From NCBI GenBank assembly GCA_015066045.1, contig SVPD01000008.1, positions 1 through 64,000 of the forward strand: a DNA stretch of 64,000 nucleotides, given 5' to 3'. The stretch is from Oscillospiraceae bacterium. GTDB taxonomy: Bacteria; Bacillota; Clostridia; Oscillospirales; Acutalibacteraceae. Position 1 is the first letter of the stretch. Every line of letters starts with the position of its first letter. Below, in pieces: positions 1 to 7,900 of this stretch. The notes beneath the pieces were generated by a model that searched no databases, was not told where the DNA came from, and saw only the letters and a list, made by a program, of their open reading frames with translations. The translations under genes were made by a program, and so were the position numbers.

Positions 1-394
1 CGACATTCTCCTGAATAGATATAAAGTTCACACCTAAAGACGGATAAAGCACCTGAGTATAGTGGTCAAACAATATATGCTCACGACCAAAACGGGACAA
101 GTCTTTTACAATTACAGTACCAATTTCGCCTGCCTCTATCATACGCTCCATACGCTGAAAGTCAGGTCGGTCGAAGGTTGTGCCTGAGATGCCGTCATCA
201 ACAAAGAACATTGTATTCTTGTATCCGTGCTTTTTGGCATAGTCTGCAAGAATACGTTTTTGATTAGTGATACTGTTGGATTCTGAATCCTTGTTCTCTT
301 TGTCCTTGTCTTTATCCTTTATATCATCAACAGATAAACGGCAGTATAATGCGGTTATTTTTTCATCAATATTTTTCTCGGCTTTCTTTGCCAT
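1..394 (-). CDS. Large serine recombinase, N-terminal part (TnpX/TndX-like)
   Basis: The gene runs off the left edge, so only the first 131 residues are visible. They form the resolvase/invertase catalytic domain: the YCRLS motif carries the expected catalytic serine (Ser21), and further on come DDGISGTTFDRP and KDLSRFGRE, both typical of this domain. Large serine recombinases of this kind excise and integrate conjugative or mobilizable transposons in Clostridia. The ATG at 394 has an AAAGGAG box 9 bases upstream. On the same strand just upstream are remnants of mobC and a relaxase, which fits a mobilizable element. The rest of the element lies outside the window, so its activity cannot be judged. 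Confidence 0.85.
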   Translation of the reverse strand, partial: MAKKAEKNIDEKITALYCRLSVDDIKDKDKDKENKDSESNSITNQKRILADYAKKHGYKNTMFFVDDGISGTTFDRPDFQRMERMIEAGEIGTVIVKDLSRFGREHILFDHYTQVLYPSLGVNFISIQENV

Positions 395-481
395 AATTTA
401 AAACTCCTTTCTGGAAGCCGAGCATTGCATTAGGCAACGCCATTATACAATGCCCGACTACCGCTTAACTAATGTGTGATT

Positions 482-590
482 TTATGCGAATTGTTCTGTT
501 AGTATGATTTCTTTAAACTGCTGTAGCAACGATTTATTTAACTTACCGTCAAAGACACCTGTTTACGGGCCAGAATCCTGTTGTCGCCAA
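482..590 (-). pseudogene. Relaxase 5' remnant fused to an unknown 3' fragment
   Basis: A TTG start at 590 with an AAAGGAG box upstream opens a reading frame MATTGFWPV, the characteristic start of relaxases from clostridial mobilizable elements (family recalled from memory). It stops after 13 codons at 549. A one-base frame change continues as a short open stretch ending LLQQFKEIILTEQFA at a TAA at 482, with no relaxase similarity that I recognise. I read this as an internal deletion that joined the front of a relaxase gene to the end of another gene just upstream of the recombinase. Confidence 0.55.
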
Positions 591-652
591 TTTCCTATCT
601 TCTCCTTTCTTGGCTTAATGAGTACATCACTGATTTCAGCAAGAAGATTACT
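563..652 (-). pseudogene. mobC C-terminal remnant
   Basis: In another minus-strand frame the sequence reads AEISDVLIKPRKEKIG, then NWRQQDSG and a stop at 563-565. This resembles the C-terminus of MobC relaxosome proteins, whose gene usually overlaps the relaxase start as here. Upstream the frame is closed by a stop, so only about 29 codons survive. Together with the relaxase start it marks a decayed mobilization module. Confidence 0.45.
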
Positions 653-820
653 TTTGCAAAATCACCCATTATAGAGTAACAAGTGAAAATTAAAATCCGT
701 AACATAGCTATAAAGCATTATCTATAAAGAGATATCCGGCCTTTTATGTTTACTTAATATTATTCGCAACAAAAATTTCTTGAGTATTATTGAATTATTG
801 CATCCTTCCTTAAATAAAAA

Positions 821-862
821 AGCCCCGTTGAGAAAGCAGAAATCTGCAATCTTAACGGGGCT
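821..862 (-). terminator. Strong hairpin with T-tract on minus strand
   Basis: Arms 821-833 and 850-862 pair almost perfectly, and the inner GCAGA/TCTGC adds five pairs. Read on the minus strand the stem is followed by TTTTTATTTAA, a standard intrinsic terminator. No minus-strand gene ends here now, so it is probably left over from a deleted gene. Confidence 0.65.
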
Positions 863-954
863 GATGTTATATAACAATCCACACATTCGACATCACATAT
901 AATCAATCTTATACTTTGAATGATAATTATACAGTATCAAAAGGGATTTGTTTC

Positions 955-980
955 TTCGTGGAATATCCAATTCCAAGAAA
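955..980. repeat. Left copy of 26-bp inverted repeat around integrase remnant
   Basis: This 26-mer is an exact reverse complement of 1771-1796. It is itself a near palindrome: 10-bp arms (TTCGTGGAAT and ATTCCAAGAA) surround a 5-bp asymmetric centre ATCCA. This is the geometry of a tyrosine-recombinase crossover site, or of an operator. Confidence 0.8.
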
Positions 981-1159
981 CGATTTATTTGCACAATTTT
1001 AGCAAATTGCAACAATAAAATCAAGATATTTAATAAAAAATTACATAATAATATGTCGAAAAATTTTATCTGTTATCAAATTGTATAATTAAAGTGACTT
1101 AATAATTGCGATTTTATCGCTATTCGGGGTCAAAAAAGTGGTAAGGAGGCTTGGTTATT

Positions 1160-1722
1160 ATGCCACGCAGAGGTGAAAACATCAGAAAAAGAAAAGACGG
1201 AAGATGGGAAGGCAGATACATTAAAAACTATGATATTTATGGCAAAGCAAAGTATGCTTCTGTGTATGGAAAATCGTATTTAGAAGTAAAACAAAAATTA
1301 ATTACTGCATCAAGTAGTATTGATGCGGATACAGATATTCACAAAAACAAAAGTTTACTTTTTCGTGAAGTACTTTTTCTGTGGCTTGAGAACAACAGAA
1401 TAAAACTTAAACCATCAACTTATTCAAAATATTGCAGAATAATAGAAAAACATTTAGTTCCGGTTGTTAGGAACACACCAATAAGTACAGTATTTCTTTA
1501 AAAAGAAACTCAAAGAGTCAAATTTAGATGATATAAATTTTCACGCACTACGTCATACTTTTGCAACCCGTTGTATAGAGTCGGGAATGGATGCTAAAAC
1601 ACTGAGTGAAATATTGGGACATTCTGATGTTAATATTACTCTCAGAACTTATGTACATTCATCATTAGAGCACAAGAGAAAACAAATGGAAGCAATGGTC
1701 GCCATTTGTGGTCAAAAATAAT
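1160..1722 (+). pseudogene. Tyrosine integrase with deleted core
   Basis: ATG at 1160 behind AAGGAGG gives an N-terminal arm-binding domain (MPRRGENIRKRKDGRWEGRY) and the start of the core-binding domain, then a stop at 1499-1501. A shifted frame from about 1490 continues as KKKLKESNLDD and then HALRHTFATR, ILGHSDV and TYVHSS, that is the second catalytic Arg, the His and the nucleophilic Tyr region of phage-type integrases, ending at 1722. About 150 residues, including the first catalytic Arg, are missing and the frame is broken at the junction, so no active enzyme can be made. The gene lies between two inverted 26-bp repeats. Confidence 0.85.
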
Positions 1723-1727
1723 GGTCA

Positions 1728-1773
1728 AAGAGTGAACAAAACCTTGATTTATAGGGATTCTTCACTCTTTTTT
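1728..1773 (+). terminator. Terminator behind integrase remnant
   Basis: AAAGAGTGAA (1728-1737) pairs with TTCACTCTTT (1761-1770), followed by further T residues. The loop is 23 bases, so it is a moderate intrinsic terminator that separates the integrase from the operon starting at 1851. Confidence 0.55.
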
Positions 1774-1796
1774 CTTGGAATTGGATATTCCACGAA
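1771..1796. repeat. Right copy of 26-bp inverted repeat
   Basis: Exact reverse complement of 955-980. It lies 54 bases before the first gene of the operon at 1851. A weak promoter-like TTGGAA (1775-1780) with AATAAT (1797-1802) overlaps it, so it could also act as an operator or carry part of the operon promoter. Confidence 0.8.
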
Positions 1797-1850
1797 AATA
1801 ATTTCAAAAGACTGCTATTTTTAATATGCAAGAATTAGGAGGTTTTATTA

Positions 1851-2969
1851 ATGGGATTTGATGGTGTAGAAAAATCCGGAGGCAGTTCAATGGAAAACAC
1901 AGAAAAAGTTGATAATGTTGAAAATGATGACTCTGGGATGGAACAGGAAGAAAAATCACAAGAAAAAATGTCTGCTCTATTAGATAAATATAAAGAAGCC
2001 CAAGAAGGCGAAAATACCGAAAAGACAAAAGATGACGATGCGGATAAAAAAGAAAGCATGCTTGATAAGTTAAAGGCGATGATGGATAAATTCAAAGGCG
2101 CTGACTCCGGTAAAGAAGATTCAGATAACAAAAATGAAAATGAAGATGATTCTGATGAACTTGAAGATGAAGAAATGAATGAAATGGAGGACGAAGCCGA
2201 AAACGAAGATACGGATGAAAAGAACGAGGGAGAAGAGTCTGATAAAGATTCTGAGGATAACGAAGAATCACAAGAAAACGATGAAAGTTCATCCGACAAT
2301 GTGAAATCTCAGATAAAAGACAAGATAGATGCTTATAACAATACTGATGACCCAAATGAGAAAAATAAAATTATGGGTGAAATTGAAGATATGAAAGCAT
2401 CGTTAGATAAAAATGATAAGACGGAAAATGAAGAAGATAATGATAAAAATGAAGAGTCTGCTGAAAAATCTGAAGAGGCAGAAGAGAATGATTACACTTC
2501 TGACGAATCGAATGAGGTCGATAACACAGAAAATAAAGAGACTTCAGTTGAAGATATTCAGAACCAGTTAAAGGACAAAATAGACAAATTAAATAGTACA
2601 GAGGATTCCGCTGAACGGAATGCTCTGATGAAAGAAATAGGCAATTTAACTGATTCTCTTAAAGATGCTGTCAATAATGAGAAAAACGATACAACTGATG
2701 AAGCTTCGGACGATTCAGAAGATGATGACGATGTTATGAATAATGAGCCTGATATGGATAAAGAGAGAACCCCCGATGCTCCATTGTCAGACACCGACAA
2801 GAAAAAATCTGAAACAAAATCAAATTCTTTCCTTGATAGTTTGAAGGTTGATAATAGTGATAATCATATTGAAACAGATGCTGCAGCAAAATTTAAAGAG
2901 GCACAGGAAAACAAAAAAGAAGAAACAAAGGACGATAACGAAAGAGTCAGAACATTATACGATGATTAA
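1851..2969 (+). CDS. Highly acidic, coiled-coil-like repeat protein (operon gene 1)
   Basis: The 372-residue product is dominated by Glu, Asp, Lys, Asn and Ser and has no signal peptide or membrane segment. Two related segments of about 35 residues (153-186 and 236-271) share the pattern Q-I/L-KDKID with a following I-x-x-M/L-K helix, and further DKYKEAQ / KFKEAQ motifs occur near residues 46 and 338, so helical repeats separated by disordered acidic linkers are likely. I do not recognise a family. ATG at 1851 has a perfect AGGAGG. Its start MGFDGVEKS and the motif LLDKYK (43-48) recur in the last gene of the operon. A scaffold, chaperone client or inhibitor are all possible; the function is unknown. 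Confidence 0.7.
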   Translation: MGFDGVEKSGGSSMENTEKVDNVENDDSGMEQEEKSQEKMSALLDKYKEAQEGENTEKTKDDDADKKESMLDKLKAMMDKFKGADSGKEDSDNKNENEDDSDELEDEEMNEMEDEAENEDTDEKNEGEESDKDSEDNEESQENDESSSDNVKSQIKDKIDAYNNTDDPNEKNKIMGEIEDMKASLDKNDKTENEEDNDKNEESAEKSEEAEENDYTSDESNEVDNTENKETSVEDIQNQLKDKIDKLNSTEDSAERNALMKEIGNLTDSLKDAVNNEKNDTTDEASDDSEDDDDVMNNEPDMDKERTPDAPLSDTDKKKSETKSNSFLDSLKVDNSDNHIETDAAAKFKEAQENKKEETKDDNERVRTLYDD

Positions 2970-2983
2970 GAAAGGCTTTACTT

Positions 2984-5900
2984 ATGGTTACCTATGAAAA
3001 AAGTTTAAAACTGGCGGAAGCCGAAAAAGAACGACAAGAAAATTTGCTGGCATTAGAAAAAGGTTTTCAAGTTGCAAATGTATTTATCAATAAAGGTTAT
3101 TTGGACGAGTTTTCAAGGGCAGATATTCTTGACGGAAAAAGAAGTGAAATTTGTCTTCCGCAAAAAATCAGAATGTATGAACTATCAAAGGTAGTTTTTG
3201 ACCCAAATGAAGATGTACTTGATAAGTTAATCAGTGTATACAATTCTTTATACAACCTTTCGGTTACATTGGCTGTTATTATCAAAGGTTCTGTCAAAGG
3301 TGTTAATTTCTATTTTGCGGTAAGATCCAACGATGCAGCACCTCTTGCAGGTAGCATTCTTGAATCAACTCTCAGAGGTAATTTTCCCGGAATAGAATTG
3401 AAGGGGTTGAATTCAGAAGAAACGGAGAAAACGCTCAGTGAAATCGGTATAAGTGAAACAGGTAAGGAAATGATTCGCGGTTTAGCTACTGTTTCTATGG
3501 TTCCATCTATAAGAGATAAAGAAAAGGAACGAGAGCAATTTATTCAAGGTTTAGAAAAGCTAATCAATACATTAAAGGGTAGAGACTATTTAGCTGTATT
3601 GTTGGCTACACCTTTAGGTGATGAGGCTATAACTAACAGGCGTCATGGTCTTGAGGAAATGTATTCTACTTTGACACCGCATGCAAAGCTTTCGTACGCT
3701 TATGGAGAAAATGATAGCCACTCTGTAAATCGCGGTGTAACCAGATCATTTTCAAAGTCTGTAAATGAAAGCGTTACTAATTCCAACAGTACATCCAGTT
3801 CTAAAACTGACGGAACATCTTATGGAAGTTCAAGTGGCTCTAGTTTCGGTGGCGGTTCCTCTGGTGACGGTTCAAGTTTTAATTGGGGTTCAAACAGTGG
3901 TACTTCAAGAAGTACATCTTCATCTTACACCTCGGGAACTTCTTTTTCTAATTCAATTTCTAACAGTGTTGGCAGCACAGAAACCGATGGAACAAATGAA
4001 GGTGAAAGCGATACCAAAGGAACATCGCAAACTAAAACTATCAATTTTGAGAACAAAGGCATCACTGATTTATTGCAGAAAATCGAACAACAAATAGCAC
4101 GCTTGAACCAAGGAGAATCTTATGGCTTGTGGGAATCTGCTGCTTATTTCTTTTCTGACGAAATTGCAACATCTGTTTTAGCTGCTACAACATATAAAGC
4201 GGTAATGACGGGTGAACAATCCCTTGTTGAACAGGCTCATGTAAATGTTTGGAACGGTAACCGAATGCAGGCAAACAATATCCGTCTGATTTATGATCAT
4301 GTAAAACACCTTGTGCATCCTCGTGCGCAGATTACATTTACAGATGAGTATAGCAGACAGTATGTAACACCTGCTTCTTTAGTAAGCGGTAACGAATTGG
4401 CTCTGTTGTTAGGATTCCCAAGAAAATCTGTTGCAGGCGTTGCTGTTCAGGAAATGGCAGAATTCGGCAGGGCTGTTGTCTATGAAAACAAGAAGCCTAA
4501 AAAGACAATCAGTTTTGGTAATATTTATCACATGGGTATTGAAGAAAAGGATACTCCTGTTGTTATGGATGCGGAACTTTTTTCGTCCCATTGTTTTATA
4601 ACTGGCTCTTCAGGTTCGGGTAAATCTTACGCCACTTATAATTTGTTGGATAAGCTTCTTGAACAAGGGATAAAGATGATGGTTATCGAGCCTGCTAAGG
4701 GTGAATACAAGCAGGTATTTGGTAATCTAAAGCAGGTTAATATTTTTACAACTGATGCTACAACATATAGACTGCTTCGAATAAATCCGTTTCAGTTCCC
4801 TGAAAAAATTCATGTGCTTTCTCATATTGAGCAAGTTTTACAGATATTCAGTGCAGCTTGGCCGCTTTATGCTGCTATGCCTGCCATTTTAAAGGAGGCA
4901 GTTGTAAACGCATATGTAAAATGTGGTTGGGATATCCAGAATTCTATATGGATTGAAGAAATCTGCGATCACAAGTATCCAGTTTTTGAGGATGTGTTGG
5001 AAACCTTACCAGATATTATCAATACTTCAGATTATTCGGCTGAATCAAAAGGCAACTATAAGGGAGCCTTACTCACCCGCGTTCAGGCAATGACAACAGG
5101 TATAAACGGTATGATTTTCAGAAAAAGCGAAGGTATTTCTGATGAAGAAATGTTTGACCAGAACACATTGATTGATCTTAGTGAAGTAGGTTCAGATGAA
5201 ACTGTCGCTCTTCTGATGGGCGTAATTATAATGAGACTTAATGAATACAGAAAGTCTCAGCGAAAACTCGGTAAAGTTTCAAGCCATGACAGCAATCTTA
5301 AGCATATAACGGTTCTTGAAGAAGCTCATGCGTTATTAAAACGCACGAGCAAAGATCAGAATCAGGAAGGTGCCAACCTTGTTGGCAAGTCAGTTGAAAT
5401 GATAAGTAATTCTATTAAAGAAATGCGTACGTACGGTGAAGGATTTCTTATCATAGATCAGTCTCCGTTGGCTGTTGACAGTTCAGCAGTTGAAAATACT
5501 GCTACAAAAATTATTATGAACACTCCTTCTAAAGATGCGTGTGAAGAACTTGGCAGTGCTCTTTCTCTTAATGAAGAGCAAACAAAAGAACTTTCTCGTC
5601 TTAATGTTGGTGTTGCTGCGGTAATGCAAAAAGGTTGGCTTACACCTGTTCTTATGAAGGTTGGATTATGGGATGCTAGAAAATATGAAGCAGAATTGCA
5701 GTACGAAAACTTAAGTATGATGATTTTTGTAAGAAGCTGTCTCGTAAAAGAGTTTATTAGGCAAATTAAAGAAAATAGCTATTCTGCACTCCCGTTAGGA
5801 AAAATCATCAGAACTTCGAATCTTGAGGCTGATCGCAAACAGGAATTGATGGAAATTATAGACTTGTTCAAGAACTATCGTCTGCAGTCATTAAAATTAA

Positions 5901-6253
5901 GCGAAGAATTTATTGGTCGTTTATTGTTGGAAATGATTGCTTGTGATGCGTTGTTTAATGTTATTCCCGATAAAAACATTTATACCATGTCAAAGTTTCT
6001 TGCAATAGGTGAAAAAGACCAGGAAGAGGCTTTTACCCTAATAAGAAAACAGAGAAAATATTGCAGTGAATGGGTCCATTTGCTGGAAAGTGTTTTGGAC
6101 AGATATGTAACTGTAACAGCTGAAGAAAAGCGTTGTGCTGTAGAATATATGCTTGCTTATAAAACCAAGAACGGTGATGACGGTTCAAAGCTCAGTGTTG
6201 TATACGGACTTCTAAAAAGTGGAGATATAAGTATTATTGATTCCGGCACATGA
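2984..6253 (+). CDS. HerA/VirB4-like ATPase with Ser/Gly-rich linker (operon gene 2)
   Basis: 1089 residues. Residues 1 to about 245 form an alpha/beta region; 250-350 are an extreme Ser/Gly/Thr linker; then a P-loop ATPase domain with Walker A GSSGSGKS (about 541-548), the IEPAKGEYK segment typical of DUF87/HerA proteins, Walker B ITVLEEAH (about 774-781) and the downstream EGFLIIDQSP strand with a catalytic-Gln-like position. The last 200 residues are helical. Such ATPases form hexamers that pump DNA or protein. No membrane segment is visible. It starts 14 bases after gene 1 with AAGAAAGG upstream. The partners (Hsp70, J-like, Big-domain) point to handling of protein rather than DNA, but this is inference. 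Confidence 0.8.
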   Translation: MVTYEKSLKLAEAEKERQENLLALEKGFQVANVFINKGYLDEFSRADILDGKRSEICLPQKIRMYELSKVVFDPNEDVLDKLISVYNSLYNLSVTLAVIIKGSVKGVNFYFAVRSNDAAPLAGSILESTLRGNFPGIELKGLNSEETEKTLSEIGISETGKEMIRGLATVSMVPSIRDKEKEREQFIQGLEKLINTLKGRDYLAVLLATPLGDEAITNRRHGLEEMYSTLTPHAKLSYAYGENDSHSVNRGVTRSFSKSVNESVTNSNSTSSSKTDGTSYGSSSGSSFGGGSSGDGSSFNWGSNSGTSRSTSSSYTSGTSFSNSISNSVGSTETDGTNEGESDTKGTSQTKTINFENKGITDLLQKIEQQIARLNQGESYGLWESAAYFFSDEIATSVLAATTYKAVMTGEQSLVEQAHVNVWNGNRMQANNIRLIYDHVKHLVHPRAQITFTDEYSRQYVTPASLVSGNELALLLGFPRKSVAGVAVQEMAEFGRAVVYENKKPKKTISFGNIYHMGIEEKDTPVVMDAELFSSHCFITGSSGSGKSYATYNLLDKLLEQGIKMMVIEPAKGEYKQVFGNLKQVNIFTTDATTYRLLRINPFQFPEKIHVLSHIEQVLQIFSAAWPLYAAMPAILKEAVVNAYVKCGWDIQNSIWIEEICDHKYPVFEDVLETLPDIINTSDYSAESKGNYKGALLTRVQAMTTGINGMIFRKSEGISDEEMFDQNTLIDLSEVGSDETVALLMGVIIMRLNEYRKSQRKLGKVSSHDSNLKHITVLEEAHALLKRTSKDQNQEGANLVGKSVEMISNSIKEMRTYGEGFLIIDQSPLAVDSSAVENTATKIIMNTPSKDACEELGSALSLNEEQTKELSRLNVGVAAVMQKGWLTPVLMKVGLWDARKYEAELQYENLSMMIFVRSCLVKEFIRQIKENSYSALPLGKIIRTSNLEADRKQELMEIIDLFKNYRLQSLKLSEEFIGRLLLEMIACDALFNVIPDKNIYTMSKFLAIGEKDQEEAFTLIRKQRKYCSEWVHLLESVLDRYVTVTAEEKRCAVEYMLAYKTKNGDDGSKLSVVYGLLKSGDISIIDSGT

Positions 6254-6280
6254 CCAAATAGTTTTTAAAGGAGTTTGAAT

Positions 6281-7876
6281 ATGTCAACAAGTGTTGAAAT
6301 AATTAACAACCCTTATTTACAGCGGTTGCAGATTTTAATTAACGGTGAAGCTGTGTCGGTTTACAGCGGTCTTGAAAAATTTATGGATGAACCTTTTGTT
6401 TATTGGTGTGATAAGATTTTGCCCGCAATTTATGCAGAATTGAACTCATCATCTTTTTCTCTTCATTTCAAGTCAAGCAAAGAAGAGACTGATATTATGA
6501 GGGCAATTGCCGCTCAAACACCATATTGTATTCAATACACCTCTTCAGGTTTTGTCAGAAAAACTACGTTGATAGAAAGAATGGCTAATCTGAACAGTTT
6601 AATTAAAACAAACGGTTTAAAAGGATACAGACAACAAAAATGCACAGCCATTTTCATCGTTCCTGAAAAAGTGGCGTCATTGTGCTCCGAGTTGAAGCAG
6701 ATTGAGATTAAAAATTTATACTGTAATGTGGAAATTGTTGCTATAACATATAATGAATTTATGCAAAACAGATTAAACGGTGATATCACCTTTATTATTT
6801 GTCAAAATGGTGATCAAAACATAGCAACAGAAAACCTTTCTTTGTTTAGCGGATTTATAGTATGCATAGGGCAGGAAAACGGTTTTGTTGAAAAAATCGG
6901 AGAAGCATTGTGCTATGAGACAACAAGGGAGAATTTGTTCAATACAATTTTTACATGTTTCATCGTAGGTCCGTTAGGAAAGATTTTCACTCAGACTGTT
7001 GAAGGCTTGTCGAGCGATATAAAATCACGGTTCAAAGATGATGTTGAATGTTTGCTCAGTACCTCTCTTCGCGTTATTCCGAAGCCTGAATCATTAACTG
7101 TTGAGGTTGGTCATAGTGTGCAGATAAGTTTTGATGCTGACATTGATGGTTATGAGTTCAGTAAAACGGAGTTCATTTTTGATTCTAAACCAAGAGGAAT
7201 TATTAAGTGCAATGGCATGAGAGTTGAGGGTCTTAAATCCGGTAGTGCTACTCTTTATGTGTATCGCGAGGGTGAAAATAAACCCTGTGCAGAACTGGTA
7301 TATACAGTAATTCAAAGAAATCGTATAACTGAGTTGTGTATGGAAGAAAACAAAATCTTTTTGGGTGAAGGTGATTTATATTCGTTAGAATACTCGTTTC
7401 AGCCGGTAAATGCAGATAATGTGAGCGAAATCATATTTGAAACTGAAGACGACTCCATTGTTCAGACGGATGACAACGGAAATATAAAGGCTGTTAAAAC
7501 AGGTGATTGTGTTATACGGGTTATAGCCGGTAATGTGAGTGACAGCTGTATGATTTATGTTTTGCCACACATTAAAGATATTATTGTGGATGAGAGCGAC
7601 GTATACCTTGCACCGGGAGAGAGTCTTAATATTTCTGCGAAACCGTTTCCCGATATATGCATTGATTCTAAACTTAAATATGCTTGCATGGATGTCAGGG
7701 TTGCAAATATTATCGGAACACAACTTAAAGCTGTAAGTATCGGTGAAACTGTTCTGGTTATACAGAACAGAGAAGAAACAATAACTAAAAGAATACGGAT
7801 TTTCGTTGGAAGAAAAAAGCCGTCGGAAAATAAATCGACAGAGAAAAAGGGATTCTTTTCAAAATTGTTTGGTTAA
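6281..7876 (+). CDS. Protein with tandem Big-type beta domains and basic tail (operon gene 3)
   Basis: 531 residues from the ATG at 6281, chosen over an in-frame TTG because AAAGGAG lies 7 bases before it. The first 250 residues are an unfamiliar alpha/beta domain. Residues about 265-515 look like three bacterial Ig-like (Big_2-type) repeats with recurring patterns such as VEVGHSV, IFLGEGDLY and VYLAPGESL followed by G-x-x-x-AVKTGD-type strands. The tail is basic and aromatic (KKGFFSKLFG). Big domains normally sit outside the cell, yet no signal peptide or transmembrane segment is present. Either this is a cytoplasmic structural use of the fold or export is non-classical. Gap to gene 4 is 24 bases. 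Confidence 0.65.
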   Translation: MSTSVEIINNPYLQRLQILINGEAVSVYSGLEKFMDEPFVYWCDKILPAIYAELNSSSFSLHFKSSKEETDIMRAIAAQTPYCIQYTSSGFVRKTTLIERMANLNSLIKTNGLKGYRQQKCTAIFIVPEKVASLCSELKQIEIKNLYCNVEIVAITYNEFMQNRLNGDITFIICQNGDQNIATENLSLFSGFIVCIGQENGFVEKIGEALCYETTRENLFNTIFTCFIVGPLGKIFTQTVEGLSSDIKSRFKDDVECLLSTSLRVIPKPESLTVEVGHSVQISFDADIDGYEFSKTEFIFDSKPRGIIKCNGMRVEGLKSGSATLYVYREGENKPCAELVYTVIQRNRITELCMEENKIFLGEGDLYSLEYSFQPVNADNVSEIIFETEDDSIVQTDDNGNIKAVKTGDCVIRVIAGNVSDSCMIYVLPHIKDIIVDESDVYLAPGESLNISAKPFPDICIDSKLKYACMDVRVANIIGTQLKAVSIGETVLVIQNREETITKRIRIFVGRKKPSENKSTEKKGFFSKLFG

Positions 7877-7900
7877 ATAAACTTAGAAAGAAGGGTGTTT

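Noticed and set aside
1835-2299. Serine-rich protein on the minus strand
   Set aside because: It is the antisense of the acidic protein gene (GAA/GAT codons read backwards as TTC/ATC and shifted to Ser); no ribosome binding site.
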